Shown piece by piece: positions 16,768 through 29,835 of a stretch of DNA of 55,996 bases; the first letter of the stretch is position 1, and every line of letters begins with the position of its first letter. A program made the translations under genes and the position numbers. Source of the stretch: Centipeda noxia ATCC 43541 (lineage in GTDB: Bacteria; Bacillota; Negativicutes; Selenomonadales; Selenomonadaceae). The notes beneath the pieces are model-generated. The model was given only the letters and a program-made list of their open reading frames with translations, had not been told where the DNA came from and ran no database searches. The stretch lies in assembly GCF_000160555.1 (NCBI RefSeq), contig NZ_GG749282.1, positions 35,273-91,268 of the forward strand. Direction: 5' to 3'.

Positions 16768-17040
16768 TCAGTTCACAGAATCCTTCAGAGCCTTGCCAGC
16801 CTTGAACACAGGGTTCTTCGAAGCCGGGATGTTAATCTCCTTACCCGTCTGCGGATTGCGACCCTTACGTGCCTTACGCGCCTTCACCTCGAATGTTCCG
16901 AAGCCGATGAGCTGAATCTTGTCGCCCTTGGAAAGTGCGCCCTTCACCGTCTCAAAGACGGCGTTGACAGCCTTTTCTGCGTCCTTCTTCGTGAGACCTG
17001 CCTGTTCTGCTACGTTTGCGACCAATTCCTGCTTGTTCAA
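16768..17040 (-). CDS. hup: HU-type histone-like DNA-binding protein
   Basis: 90 residues, exactly HU length, if translation starts at the TTG at 17040; this codon is 8 nt after AGGAGG (17049-17054). The longer ATG frame adds 21 unrelated residues and is rejected. The protein begins [18 protein letters not shown] (leading Leu read as Met) and has the [20 protein letters not shown] beta-arm region with the intercalating Pro in NPQTG. HU dimers bend and compact DNA. A strong promoter and a strong terminator make hup a mostly monocistronic, highly expressed unit within a longer gene run. Confidence 0.95.
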   Translation of the reverse strand: MNKQELVANVAEQAGLTKKDAEKAVNAVFETVKGALSKGDKIQLIGFGTFEVKARKARKGRNPQTGKEINIPASKNPVFKAGKALKDSVN

Positions 17041-17108
17041 AGTAGCGTCCTCCTTTAAGATATTCTCCATTTCCTCGGCGACCACATAGGGTCGCTCTGT
17101 CATGAGAG

Positions 17109-17137
17109 AATTTAACAGAATTACCTAGAAAAATCAA
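17109..17137 (-). promoter_or_regulatory. sigma-70 promoter of hup
   Basis: TTGATT (17132-17137) and TAAATT (17109-17114) on the minus strand, spacer 17 nt. The predicted leader is ~60 nt. Phased A/T tracts lie just upstream (17148-17187) and could act like an UP element. Confidence 0.6.
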
Positions 17138-17147
17138 GGGGGAAAAT

Positions 17148-17187
17148 AAAAAAAAAGCGTTTTTTTCGTAAAAAAAGCGTTTTTTTT
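17148..17187. repeat. two phased A-tract/GCG/T-tract repeats
   Basis: Two copies of A7-GCG-T7 (or longer), with their GCG cores at 17157-17159 and 17177-17179, exactly 20 bp apart. Each is nearly self-complementary. They lie between the yabN-like stop (the last bases overlap it) and the hup promoter. Possible terminator, curved DNA or protein-binding site. Confidence 0.7.
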
Positions 17188-17874
17188 AGCTTTTTTCCCA
17201 AAAAATAGGGGTATATGGAATAAAAAGCGTGGTCAAATGATCAATATCTTCCTGCCGATCGAGTTCAAAAAGCGGCACACGTCGAATCTGTTCGTCCGGG
17301 AGAGAAAGATGGTGCAGATAGACAACTTCCTGCATATCGGGAAAATGCTCCATCAGCAGAATTTTCAAGTCGGAGGCAAGTTCGCGTGAATAGAGCTGCG
17401 TGATAACAAGATCCTGCGCGGGAGGTGATGCAATCGTATCCTCATCCAATGCGTCGACAATCGAAAGCCCATGCACCGGATCGATGCCGAGGGCAGCGAA
17501 GAGCGGTTCCAAAAAGCTCATGCCAGGCAAAATTTCAAGAAGGATCCCTGCCTTCATTGACTTTTCACGCAGGAGCTGTATCGTACGTTCCGCAACGAAC
17601 GGACTGCCGGGCACAAGATAGAGGATGTCCGTTTCTTTTGTGCGCACGAGCAAATCATTTGTGATCGCTTCATAGAGCTCGTCGAAATCCTTGGCGGCAT
17701 CGTAAAAAGCGTCGTACGTTTCATAGGAAATATTGGCCTCATCAAGCGCCGCAGCTGCCGGATGAATGCGCGTCCGCAGAAGGATATGCCCAGCCTCCTC
17801 GATGCGCGTCCACGTCTCGCGTGTAATCAGGCCTGCTCCGCCCGGGCCGAGTCCTGCTGCGGTCAATTTTCCCG

Positions 17875-17878
<4 letters not shown>
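17186..17878 (-). CDS. YabN-like tetrapyrrole-methylase-domain protein lacking MazG
   Basis: 230 residues from a GTG at 17878 that overlaps the mfd stop (GTGA) and has AGGAGG at proper distance. The protein is a complete SAM-dependent tetrapyrrole methylase domain: AAGLGPGGAGLITRE, LYLVPGSPFVAERT, and LEILPGMSFLEPLFAALG, ending at ITQLYSRELASDLKILLM...VVYLHHL. In B. subtilis YabN this domain is followed by MazG nucleotide pyrophosphohydrolase domains; here the frame ends instead, and no MazG sequence follows before hup. Its position between mfd and hup matches yabN synteny. Function of the lone domain is unknown. Confidence 0.85.
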
Positions 17879-22787
<4,909 letters not shown>

Positions 22788-22798
22788 CTAGACTTCAA

Positions 22799-23128
22799 TC
22801 AGTTCTGAATACTCTCGAGCTTCTTCTTGCGCGTGCTCTCCTTCGTGACAGCAGTCTTTGCTGTACCGGAGGAGGAACGCGAGGAGGAACGCTTGACTTC
22901 GGGAGGAACCCATTCGGTCAGCCCCCATTTGCTCTCTCCCTCATAGTGAAAGCGGCTGTCCATATTGAGCATCGTGTAAATCTCAGAGATTGCCATCGCA
23001 AGCGACTGCACCGGCTTATGCTTTGCCTCAATCACCTCTTGGATCAGTTCCTTATAGTGAACCGGAACTTTCTTCTGCGCGAGGATGTGATAGGCGACGT
23101 CAACCTCCGACATGCGTTCATAATCCAT
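22799..23128 (-). CDS. rpoE: DNA-directed RNA polymerase delta subunit
   Basis: 109 residues from the ATG at 23128 (AAGGAG site); the longer frame runs back into argS. Residues 1-80 are the HARE-HTH fold (YERMSEVDVAYHIL, FHYEGESKWGLTEWVPP). The C-terminal ~25 residues are Ser/Lys-rich and basic rather than the long acidic tail of the Bacillus delta subunit, so this is a short variant. Delta affects RNA polymerase recycling and promoter selectivity. Its position directly before pyrG supports the identity. Confidence 0.8.
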   Translation of the reverse strand: MDYERMSEVDVAYHILAQKKVPVHYKELIQEVIEAKHKPVQSLAMAISEIYTMLNMDSRFHYEGESKWGLTEWVPPEVKRSSSRSSSGTAKTAVTKESTRKKKLESIQN

Positions 23129-23154
23129 AGATATACTCCTTCCAAGCAAAACAG

Positions 23155-24813
23155 TTACATCTTTTCCGGCGCAGATACGCCAAGGACCCCGAGGCTGTTG
23201 CGGATCACGCGCCCCGCTGCCGAGACAAGGGCAAGGCGCGCAGATGCAAGCGCCGGTTCCTGACCGATGATACGGCACTTATTATAAAACGAGTGGAATG
23301 CACCCGCCAACTCGTGGCTGTAGCGTGCGATGCGCTGCGGCGCAAGTTCTGCTGCCGCACGTGCAATCTCCTCGGGATAAGCAGCAATCTTCTTAATAAG
23401 AGCAATTTCCGTCTCATCCGTCAAGAGTTCCAGTTCTGCCCCGTCCTTCGCCGCAATTCCTGCTTCATCCGCTTGACGGAAGATGCTCGAGATACGCGCA
23501 TGCGCATATTGGATGTAGTAAACGGGATTCTCGTTGGTCCTCTTCTTCGCAAGGTCGAGATCAAAGTCCAGCTGGCTGTCGAGTGAGCGCATGAGGAAGA
23601 AGTAGCGCGCTGCATCGACGCCGACCTCCTCCATCAACTCACGCAGAGTCACGGTCTCCCCCGTCCGTTTGCTCAGCTTTACGAGCGCACCGTCACGATA
23701 GAGGCTCACCATCTGCAAAAGGAGCACCGTCAGCCGTTCCGGATCGTCTCCGAGCGCCGCAATCGCCGCCTTCACGCGTGCAACATAGCCGTGGTGATCG
23801 GCGCCCCAGATATTGATCATGCGCCCGTAGCCGCGCGCATATTTATCTGCATGATAGGCAATGTCTGCCGCCAGATAAGTAGGTACACCGTTATCGCGAA
23901 AGATTACGCGATCCTTGTCATCCCCATAATCTGTCGAACGGAGCCATACAGCGCCGTCCTTCTCATATGCCGAACCGCGCTCAAGCAGGACATCGACCAC
24001 GCGGCGCACGGCCCCCGGATGAAGCGTGCGCTCGCTGAACCAGCGGTCAAACGTCACGCCAAAGTCCGCAAGGTCCTCCTCGAGTGCCGCGAGTTTCTCT
24101 CGATAGGCAAGGTCCTGGAAGATCTGCAGGCGCTCTTCCTCCGAGAGCAGGAGATACTTGTCTCCATCACGGTCAATAATGCGCTGCGCTGTGTCCACAA
24201 TATCCGCACCATGATACCCGTTCTCCGGGAATACCGCCGGCTTGCCGAGGAGCTCCAGATAGCGTGCATTCACAGACACAGCGAGGAGATTCATCTGGTT
24301 GCCCGCATCATTGACGTAGTACTCGCTGTCCACCGCATAGCCCGCTGTACGCAGCAGCTTTACCAATGCAGAGCCGACCGCTGCGCCCCGTCCGTGCCCA
24401 ACGTGGAGCGGCCCCGTCGGATTGGCGCTGACGTATTCAACCTGAATATGCCCTGCCTCCTGCGCGGGCAGCTGCCCATACTCCTCTCCCGCGGCAAGTA
24501 CGGCACGCAGCGTATCGGCGAGCACGGTCTTTTTAAGGTAGAGATTGAGGAAACCGGGTCCTGCGATCTCCGCATGATCGAGCCAATCGCCCATGAGATG
24601 CTCTTTGATTGCCGCTGCGATCTTCTGCGGGGGCTGACGAAAGACACGCGCCGACTGCATGGCAAAGTTTGTCGCAAAATCTCCAAGCTCTTTTTCCGGC
24701 GGCTCCTCCAGAAGAATACGCGGCAATGCACCGCTCTCCGGCAGTTGTCCTTCGGCTTTCGCTGCCTCCACGGCACGCATGATCGCCTGCTCAATCTGCT
24801 GTTTGATATCCAA
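23155..24813 (-). CDS. argS: arginyl-tRNA synthetase
   Basis: 552 residues from a TTG at 24813 with AAGGAG upstream. Class I motifs: NPTGPLHVGHGRGAAVG (HIGH) and VKLSKRTGETVTLREL in place of KMSKS. The N-terminal Add1 domain and C-terminal anticodon-binding DALR domain (ARYSHELAGAFHSFYNKCRI) are complete. It charges tRNA-Arg. It follows a DUF1934 gene by 16 bp and precedes rpoE by 26 bp, a conserved Firmicute order. Confidence 0.96.
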   Translation of the reverse strand: MDIKQQIEQAIMRAVEAAKAEGQLPESGALPRILLEEPPEKELGDFATNFAMQSARVFRQPPQKIAAAIKEHLMGDWLDHAEIAGPGFLNLYLKKTVLADTLRAVLAAGEEYGQLPAQEAGHIQVEYVSANPTGPLHVGHGRGAAVGSALVKLLRTAGYAVDSEYYVNDAGNQMNLLAVSVNARYLELLGKPAVFPENGYHGADIVDTAQRIIDRDGDKYLLLSEEERLQIFQDLAYREKLAALEEDLADFGVTFDRWFSERTLHPGAVRRVVDVLLERGSAYEKDGAVWLRSTDYGDDKDRVIFRDNGVPTYLAADIAYHADKYARGYGRMINIWGADHHGYVARVKAAIAALGDDPERLTVLLLQMVSLYRDGALVKLSKRTGETVTLRELMEEVGVDAARYFFLMRSLDSQLDFDLDLAKKRTNENPVYYIQYAHARISSIFRQADEAGIAAKDGAELELLTDETEIALIKKIAAYPEEIARAAAELAPQRIARYSHELAGAFHSFYNKCRIIGQEPALASARLALVSAAGRVIRNSLGVLGVSAPEKM

Positions 24814-24829
24814 CTTGACTTGATCTCCT

Positions 24830-25261
24830 TTATATTGGCTCGATTCTTATTTCCAGCATATTATCGCTTTGGCGCACGCCGTCCACATAGAGCGCGTAGA
24901 AAATATACACCTCCTCTATGCCATCTGGAAGCACGCGCGCACGCAGACGGCGCGTCACCGTTGTGAGCGCGAGGGTACCATACGGCGTACGGTAGCTGCT
25001 GGGGCACTCCTGTCCTGCGGCAAATCTCTGTGTATGGCGGACAACGCCGCTGCGCCGCAGCATCACCTCAGAGGTGCCGACCCGCAGCATCGTCGGGATC
25101 ATCTCCCCCTCGATGAGCTCCGTATCGTCATAGCTCACATAACGGCTCTCTCCACGCAAAAAACGCCGTCCCTTGACGGACAGCGCTATGCGGCTCTCTT
25201 CACCGGCAGCATCCACCTGTCGCCCCGTGAGGAAGACACGCACCTGCTCCGCACCCTTCAT
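24830..25261 (-). CDS. DUF1934 (YwiB-like) calycin-fold protein
   Basis: 143 residues with a GGAGGGAG site. It shows the family pattern: RVFLTGRQ at the start, YVSYDDTELIEGE, and the LALTTVTRRLR and LYVDGVRQSDNMLEIRIEPI segments. It is a small cytoplasmic beta-barrel family related to lipocalin-like folds, of unknown function. Adjacency to argS is conserved in Firmicutes, which is the best support for the call. No cysteine cluster or membrane segment. Confidence 0.8.
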   Translation of the reverse strand: MKGAEQVRVFLTGRQVDAAGEESRIALSVKGRRFLRGESRYVSYDDTELIEGEMIPTMLRVGTSEVMLRRSGVVRHTQRFAAGQECPSSYRTPYGTLALTTVTRRLRARVLPDGIEEVYIFYALYVDGVRQSDNMLEIRIEPI

Positions 25262-25297
25262 CGAATTCTCCCTCCGATAAAAAGTGTCCGCATCACC

Positions 25298-25762
25298 CTA
25301 GTTCTGATCGACAGCAATATCCAGCTCCACAAGCTTGCCGCTCAGGTCCATCTCCACGACGAGGTACTGACCGTCGCTGATCTTTACCTCAAAGTCACTG
25401 CCGACCGTCAGCGACGGTGTCGAAATATCGACATCGAGACCGAGTCCCGTAATATTCGTCGCCGTATTTGCCGTCAACATGTTGCTCAGTTCTGAGATCG
25501 CGCTCTGTGCCATCTCGTCAAAAGACTCGACCGGCATCCCCATCATCATCGTAGATGCGATAAACTTTGCCGTATCCTCACTCATATTGTAGACAACATT
25601 CCCGCGAATCTGCTTTGTAAATCCCACCAAAACCGATACGCCGAGGCTCTTTGCCCGAGCGGAGGCAGCGTAGAGCTTCGTCCGCGTGGGCTCTGGAAAG
25701 CCCAGCATCGGCATCACCGTTATAAAGGCATCCACAAAAGGATTGATCAGTTTTGCGTCCAT
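25298..25762 (-). CDS. cheX: chemotaxis phosphatase CheX family protein
   Basis: 154 residues. The CheX core is visible: VGFTKQIRGNVVYNMSEDTA and the catalytic-type helix EMAQSAISELSNMLTANTA, which contains the E-x3-N pattern (SELSN) of CheC/CheX enzymes. CheX dephosphorylates CheY-P. It is preceded, 3 bp upstream, by a receiver-domain protein with its own CheX-like domain, so the pair may act on each other. No flagellar or other che genes are next to it. Confidence 0.85.
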   Translation of the reverse strand: MDAKLINPFVDAFITVMPMLGFPEPTRTKLYAASARAKSLGVSVLVGFTKQIRGNVVYNMSEDTAKFIASTMMMGMPVESFDEMAQSAISELSNMLTANTATNITGLGLDVDISTPSLTVGSDFEVKISDGQYLVVEMDLSGKLVELDIAVDQN

Positions 25763-25765
25763 CGA

Positions 25766-26629
25766 TTACTCTCCCTCTGCAAAGCCCACATTCATCTGCA
25801 CCATTCCGATCGGCAGGTGCATGCTGACACAGAACGTCGTCATGCGCGGGCTCACAATATGTACCTGTGCTCCGCGAATCGTGCCCGGAGGCGTCAAGCG
25901 CAGTTCTTTCCCCTCAAGTACGTTGTTGACCTTTGAGACTGCACGGCCCGCGATAATATTCGCGGCCTCCTCCACAGCGTCAACAGCCTCGTCATCCCTG
26001 AGCGCCTCTATTGAGGAACGCCCGAGCATATGCATCGCAAAGGGTTTGAGCAGGGCTTCGTCGACATAAAAGATCGCGCGGCCCGTTGTAAATCCGGTAA
26101 TGCCGATAATAACCGCGGCACCGCTCACATCGAGCGAACGCGGCTTATACGAGGAGATCTCCGTCGCTCCCTTCATATGAAGGAGCCCGGCAATCCCCTC
26201 TTGGAGCGCACGTTCAAACGGCTTGGCGTAGAGTTCTCGAAACGCGGACTCCTGGCTCGCCGATACCTCGCACACGAGATGAAGCGTGTCCATCAGATCG
26301 AGTTTTGATACCGGCTTTTGCAGAAATGCACGAATCCCGATCGCCTTCCCCTGCGTGATGAGTTTCAGATCCTTCATCGCACTGATCATCAGAATCTTCG
26401 CATCCGCATATTCGGCAAGAATGCGTCTGCTGCATTCGAGTCCGTTGGCATCGGGCAGATTCATGTCCATCGTCACGACATCAGGACGCAGCTCTGCATA
26501 GAGCTTCGACGCCTCCACAGCGTCCGCCGCCATGCCGCAGACCTCAAAATTGGTATCCCTTAAATGCTCAGCGATCATCATGCGGCTGATCTTGGAATCA
26601 TCCACAATCAACACCCGCAGTTTTCCCAT
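25766..26629 (-). CDS. response regulator receiver fused to a CheX-like domain
   Basis: 287 residues. Residues 1-120 are a CheY-type receiver: VLIVDDSKISRMMI (acidic pair), VVTMDMNLPDANGLE (phospho-acceptor Asp ~55), ILMISAMKD and FLQKPVS (conserved Lys). Residues ~135-287 are CheC/CheX-like: AAVIIGITGFTTGRAIFYVD and AVDAVEEAANIIAGRAVSKVN with the E-x3-N pattern (EEAAN). A single protein thus carries both a phosphate acceptor and a phosphatase-type domain. First gene of the cheX-DUF1934-argS run; a TATAAT box is at 26671-26676. Confidence 0.85.
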   Translation of the reverse strand: MGKLRVLIVDDSKISRMMIAEHLRDTNFEVCGMAADAVEASKLYAELRPDVVTMDMNLPDANGLECSRRILAEYADAKILMISAMKDLKLITQGKAIGIRAFLQKPVSKLDLMDTLHLVCEVSASQESAFRELYAKPFERALQEGIAGLLHMKGATEISSYKPRSLDVSGAAVIIGITGFTTGRAIFYVDEALLKPFAMHMLGRSSIEALRDDEAVDAVEEAANIIAGRAVSKVNNVLEGKELRLTPPGTIRGAQVHIVSPRMTTFCVSMHLPIGMVQMNVGFAEGE

Positions 26630-26670
26630 ACAAGCTCACCCTCTTTTAAGGATTATTTCATGTATTTCCT

Positions 26671-26700
26671 ATTATACACGAAACAATTGCTTTCGTCACA
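26671..26700 (-). promoter_or_regulatory. putative promoter of the REC-CheX operon
   Basis: A perfect TATAAT (26671-26676) on the minus strand with only a weak -35 (TGTGAC, 26695-26700, 18-nt spacer) that overlaps the end of gloA. Confidence 0.45.
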
Positions 26701-27061
26701 TGTTTTTTGGAAGGACCTCTATCCAATATCCGTCCGGATCCTCGACGAAATAAATGCCCATCTCTGCATTCTCGTAGCAGATAACTCCCATCGCCGCATG
26801 TTTTGCACGGGCCCCAGCATAATCATCCGTATGAAGCGCAAGATGAAACTCCTTCTCCCCGAGATCATAGGGCTCTCTGCGCCCATGCAGAAAGGTCAGT
26901 TCCAACTCAAAGTCCGTCACGCCGTCCCACAGATAGACCAGCGTAAAATCCGGCGTCTCCATGCGCCGCTTCTCGCGAAAGCCGAACGCCTGCTCATAGA
27001 ACTCCATACTGCGCGCGAGATCGAGCACATTGAAATTCACGTGCGTAAATGTAAATGCCAT
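26696..27061 (-). CDS. gloA: VOC-family lactoylglutathione lyase-like protein
   Basis: 121 residues from the ATG at 27061 (GGGAGG site). A single glyoxalase/VOC domain: FTHVNFNVLDLARSMEFYEQAFGF, YLWDGVTDFELELTF, and GIYFVEDPDGYWIEVLPK with the metal-ligand Glu. Metal-ligand His and Glu positions of glyoxalase I are present (H in THVNFN, E in ELELT, H in FHLALHTDD, E in WIEVL). It would detoxify methylglyoxal-thiol adducts; whether glutathione or another thiol is used here is not known. Confidence 0.85.
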   Translation of the reverse strand: MAFTFTHVNFNVLDLARSMEFYEQAFGFREKRRMETPDFTLVYLWDGVTDFELELTFLHGRREPYDLGEKEFHLALHTDDYAGARAKHAAMGVICYENAEMGIYFVEDPDGYWIEVLPKNM

Positions 27062-27136
27062 TTTATCCTCCCGTCCAAACAGACATGATGTCGAAAAAAC
27101 GCCGTGCCTGAACGGCAAGCGCAGTAAGAACGATCC

Positions 27137-28612
27137 TCAGCCGCTGCGGTTCACGCGATCAAAGAGCTCTGTAACTTTCGCCGGCGGTTCTGCATCCATT
27201 TTGCTCACCGTATAGATCGCCAGGAAAGCGAGCAGAAACCCTGGAACAATCTCATAGAGTCCCAAGAGCGCAGCCTGTTTCCATATGAGCACGGTAATGC
27301 CGCCCGTCACAATGCCGGCGAGCACGCCGCGCTCCGTCACGCGCCGCCAAAAGAGGCACATGAGAAGCGCGGGGCCGAATGCCGCGCCGAATCCCGCCCA
27401 CGCATAGGCCACCATATCCAAGATAAAGTTATCCGGACTGAGTCCGAGGTAGATGGCTGCCGCTGCAATTGCGAGCACCGAGAGTCGGCTTACCCAGACC
27501 AACTCCGCCTGCTGCGCTGCGGGGCGAAAGCTGCGCCGATAGATATCCTGTGCAAACGCTGATGCGGCGACGAGCAGCTGTGCCGACGCCGTACTCATGA
27601 TCGCCGCGAGCACTGCAGCGAGAATCAACCCCGCTGCAATTGGAGGAAAAAGCTCCTCTGCCATCACGAGGAAAACGGTCTCTGCCGCCGTCCCCTCCAG
27701 AGGAGTCTGCAGATAGACCGCACCGACCATGCCGACCATAAGCGCTGCTGCAAGAGAGATGATGACCCATGCCATCGCAATGCGCGTCGCCTGCGGCAGT
27801 TCCTCCGCATGGCGGATGGCCATAAAACGCACGAGGATGTGTGGTTGTCCGAAGTAACCGATCCCCCAGGCCATCAGCGAAATAAACTCGATAAATCCGA
27901 GCGTCGAACCGTCTGCCTTCGTAAGCGGCGCAAAGAACGAAGCGTGATCCCGCGCAATCATCTCTGCCGTCGCCGTAAATCCGCCCAGCATCATGGCCGC
28001 CCCGATCGGAACCACGAGGATAGCAAAGAACATCATCACACCCTGGATGAAGTCCGTGCGCGACACAGCAAGAAAGCCGCCGACGAGCGTATAGAAAACG
28101 ACGACCCCCGCACCGAGGAGGAGCGACGGCACATACGGCAGCTGAAAGATCGTCTCAAAGAGGCGTCCCGCCGCCACGAAGCCGGACGATGTATACAAAA
28201 TGAAAAAAATCAGGATGAAGACCGCAGGGATGACGCGCAATGCCCCTGAAGAAGCCAGAAACCGATTTTCAAAAAAATCCGGCAGCGTCAGCGAATTATT
28301 TGCCAGCTCCGTATAGATGCGCAGGCGTGCCGCGACAAAGTGCCAGTTTGCCCATGTCCCGATGATGATGCCGAGCGCGATCCACCCTGCGTTCAGTCCC
28401 GCAACATAGGCAAATCCCGGAACGCCCATGAGCATCCACCCGGACATATCCGATGCTTCGGCGCTCATTGAGGTGACCCATGCGCCGAGCTTTCGATTCC
28501 CGAGGAAATAGTCGCTCATATTGTGCGTGCGGCGATAGTAGTAAACGCCGACCGCCATCATCAAAAGCATATAGACCAGAAATACCATGCTGATTTCAAG
28601 CTGTTCTGCCAA
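27137..28612 (-). CDS. putP: sodium/proline symporter (SSS family)
   Basis: 491 residues from a TTG at 28612, about 10 nt after GGAGG; an ATG at 28588 lacks a site. There are 12-13 hydrophobic segments. Diagnostic PutP segments include DYFLGNRKLGAWVTSMSA, EASDMSGWMLMGVPG, SRTDFIQGVMMFFAI and GYFGQPHILVRFMA. It imports proline with Na+. It is monocistronic: a consensus -10 promoter lies at 28647-28675 and gloA downstream has its own ribosome site 75 bp later. Confidence 0.93.
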   Translation of the reverse strand: MAEQLEISMVFLVYMLLMMAVGVYYYRRTHNMSDYFLGNRKLGAWVTSMSAEASDMSGWMLMGVPGFAYVAGLNAGWIALGIIIGTWANWHFVAARLRIYTELANNSLTLPDFFENRFLASSGALRVIPAVFILIFFILYTSSGFVAAGRLFETIFQLPYVPSLLLGAGVVVFYTLVGGFLAVSRTDFIQGVMMFFAILVVPIGAAMMLGGFTATAEMIARDHASFFAPLTKADGSTLGFIEFISLMAWGIGYFGQPHILVRFMAIRHAEELPQATRIAMAWVIISLAAALMVGMVGAVYLQTPLEGTAAETVFLVMAEELFPPIAAGLILAAVLAAIMSTASAQLLVAASAFAQDIYRRSFRPAAQQAELVWVSRLSVLAIAAAAIYLGLSPDNFILDMVAYAWAGFGAAFGPALLMCLFWRRVTERGVLAGIVTGGITVLIWKQAALLGLYEIVPGFLLAFLAIYTVSKMDAEPPAKVTELFDRVNRSG

Positions 28613-28646
28613 AGACAAGTCTCCTCCAGTAAAAAATATGTCGTTT

Positions 28647-28675
28647 ATTATACGGGATTTTTCGGCGAAAAGCAA
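28647..28675 (-). promoter_or_regulatory. sigma-70 promoter of putP
   Basis: TTGCTT (28670-28675), 17-nt spacer, perfect TATAAT (28647-28652) on the minus strand; leader ~28 nt before the TTG start. Confidence 0.8.
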
Positions 28676-28705
28676 AAATATTTCAGGCGTACTTGCCTCT
28701 TGACA

Positions 28706-28731
28706 GAAAAAAGCCCCGCATGCGCGGGGCT
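28706..28731 (-). terminator. intrinsic terminator of the rubredoxin gene
   Basis: AGCCCCGC/GCGGGGCT stem (28712-28719 with 28724-28731), followed by TTTTTTC on the minus strand, 19 bp after the rubredoxin stop. Confidence 0.9.
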
Positions 28732-28750
28732 GCACTCCGAAAGGTCAGTG

Positions 28751-28912
28751 TCATTCCTGCTGCTCAAACAGCCACTTGTCCACACCACAGAGCGGGCAGA
28801 CAAAATCCTCCGGCAGATCTTCGAACGCCACGCCGGCGGCAAGATCGTAATCCGGATCTCCGACAGCCTCATCGTAGACCCAGCCGCAAACCGTACAAAC
28901 CCATTTCTTCAT
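28751..28912 (-). CDS. rubredoxin
   Basis: 53 residues from the ATG at 28912 (GGGGAG site). The iron site is two CxxC pairs, [17 protein letters not shown] and [13 protein letters not shown], with spacing and aromatic residues of a canonical rubredoxin. It carries single electrons in the cytoplasm, often to reductases that remove oxygen or superoxide in anaerobes. No partner gene is adjacent. Its terminator is at 28706-28731. Confidence 0.95.
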   Translation of the reverse strand: MKKWVCTVCGWVYDEAVGDPDYDLAAGVAFEDLPEDFVCPLCGVDKWLFEQQE

Positions 28913-29067
28913 GGAAAGCTCCCCTTTCATAATGAATACACAGACACAGCGCCAGCATATAATACACAACAGTATTGGGATATTCGACTTATATACAAGT
29001 TACTACCCAATAACTATTATTATATTACAATATTTTTTCTGTCTTGGCTAGGGGGTGCGTAAAATTT
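28913..29067. other. AT-rich intergenic region before rubredoxin
   Basis: 155 bp, strongly AT-rich. Several TATAAT-like boxes occur on the minus strand (for example around 29015-29030 and 28955-28965) but no clear -35 pairing, so I cannot fix the rubredoxin promoter. No hairpin terminator for yesN is evident. Confidence 0.5.
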
Positions 29068-29835
29068 TTATAAATTTTTTTCGTACCGATATTCCGTCGG
29101 CTTAATACCCATGTGTTTTTGGAAAATCTTGCTGAAATAGCGTGTATCCTGATAACCGCAGGCAGCGGCAACAGTGTAGATACGCTCATCACTTTCGCGC
29201 AGCATGCGGCGCGCGCGGCGCAGGCGGCAATCAGTAAGATAAGCACTGAAAGAAGTGCCGCAGCGTGCAAAAAGCTTGTGCAGATAGCTGACGCTGAGTC
29301 CGAGCGCCTCTGCCACCTCACGCGCAGTAATCGGCTCCGCCATATGCTCCTCCATATGCCGCATGGCACGCAGGAGGTAGCCGCGGATCGGTTCCTCCTG
29401 CGGCAGACGGAGGGATCCAGAAGACTCCTGTACGGCCGAGGCACTGCGCAGACGCCTGCGCCTCTCGTCAATATGCGCTGCCGCGAGCTTCACCGCTGCA
29501 GCAAGATCTTCATCATCAATCGGTTTGAGCAGATAGGCGCATACGCCGAGTGCAATTGCCCGCTGGGCATATTCGAACTCGCCGTAACCGGACAGAATAA
29601 TATACTCTGCCTCCAACTCCTCACGCAGACGTGCGATCACATCGAGCCCTGAGAGTCCCGGCATCTTGATATCCACAATGAGCACATCGGGACGATGCTC
29701 ACGGGCCAGCAGAATCCCCTCCATGCCGCTGCCTGCAGCACCGATCACTTCGGCACCGAAATCTCCCCACGGCGTTAAGCGAACAATGCCCTGCCGCTGC
29801 ATGGGCTCGTCATCGATCACAAGCACCTTAATCAT
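29068..29835 (-). CDS. yesN: YesN-type AraC-family response regulator
   Basis: 255 residues. N-terminal receiver (VLVIDDEP, phospho-acceptor in VLIVDIKMPGLSG, YLLKPID with the conserved Lys) followed by a C-terminal AraC pair of helix-turn-helix motifs (TAREVAEALGLSVSYLHKLF and IYTVAAACGYQDTRYFSKIF). It overlaps the yesM kinase by 8 bp. The pair is downstream of, and likely cotranscribed with, the ABC transporter at 31521-35360, so it probably controls that transporter in response to an external ligand. The symbol denotes the family, not the B. subtilis target. Confidence 0.88.
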   Translation of the reverse strand: MIKVLVIDDEPMQRQGIVRLTPWGDFGAEVIGAAGSGMEGILLAREHRPDVLIVDIKMPGLSGLDVIARLREELEAEYIILSGYGEFEYAQRAIALGVCAYLLKPIDDEDLAAAVKLAAAHIDERRRRLRSASAVQESSGSLRLPQEEPIRGYLLRAMRHMEEHMAEPITAREVAEALGLSVSYLHKLFARCGTSFSAYLTDCRLRRARRMLRESDERIYTVAAACGYQDTRYFSKIFQKHMGIKPTEYRYEKNL

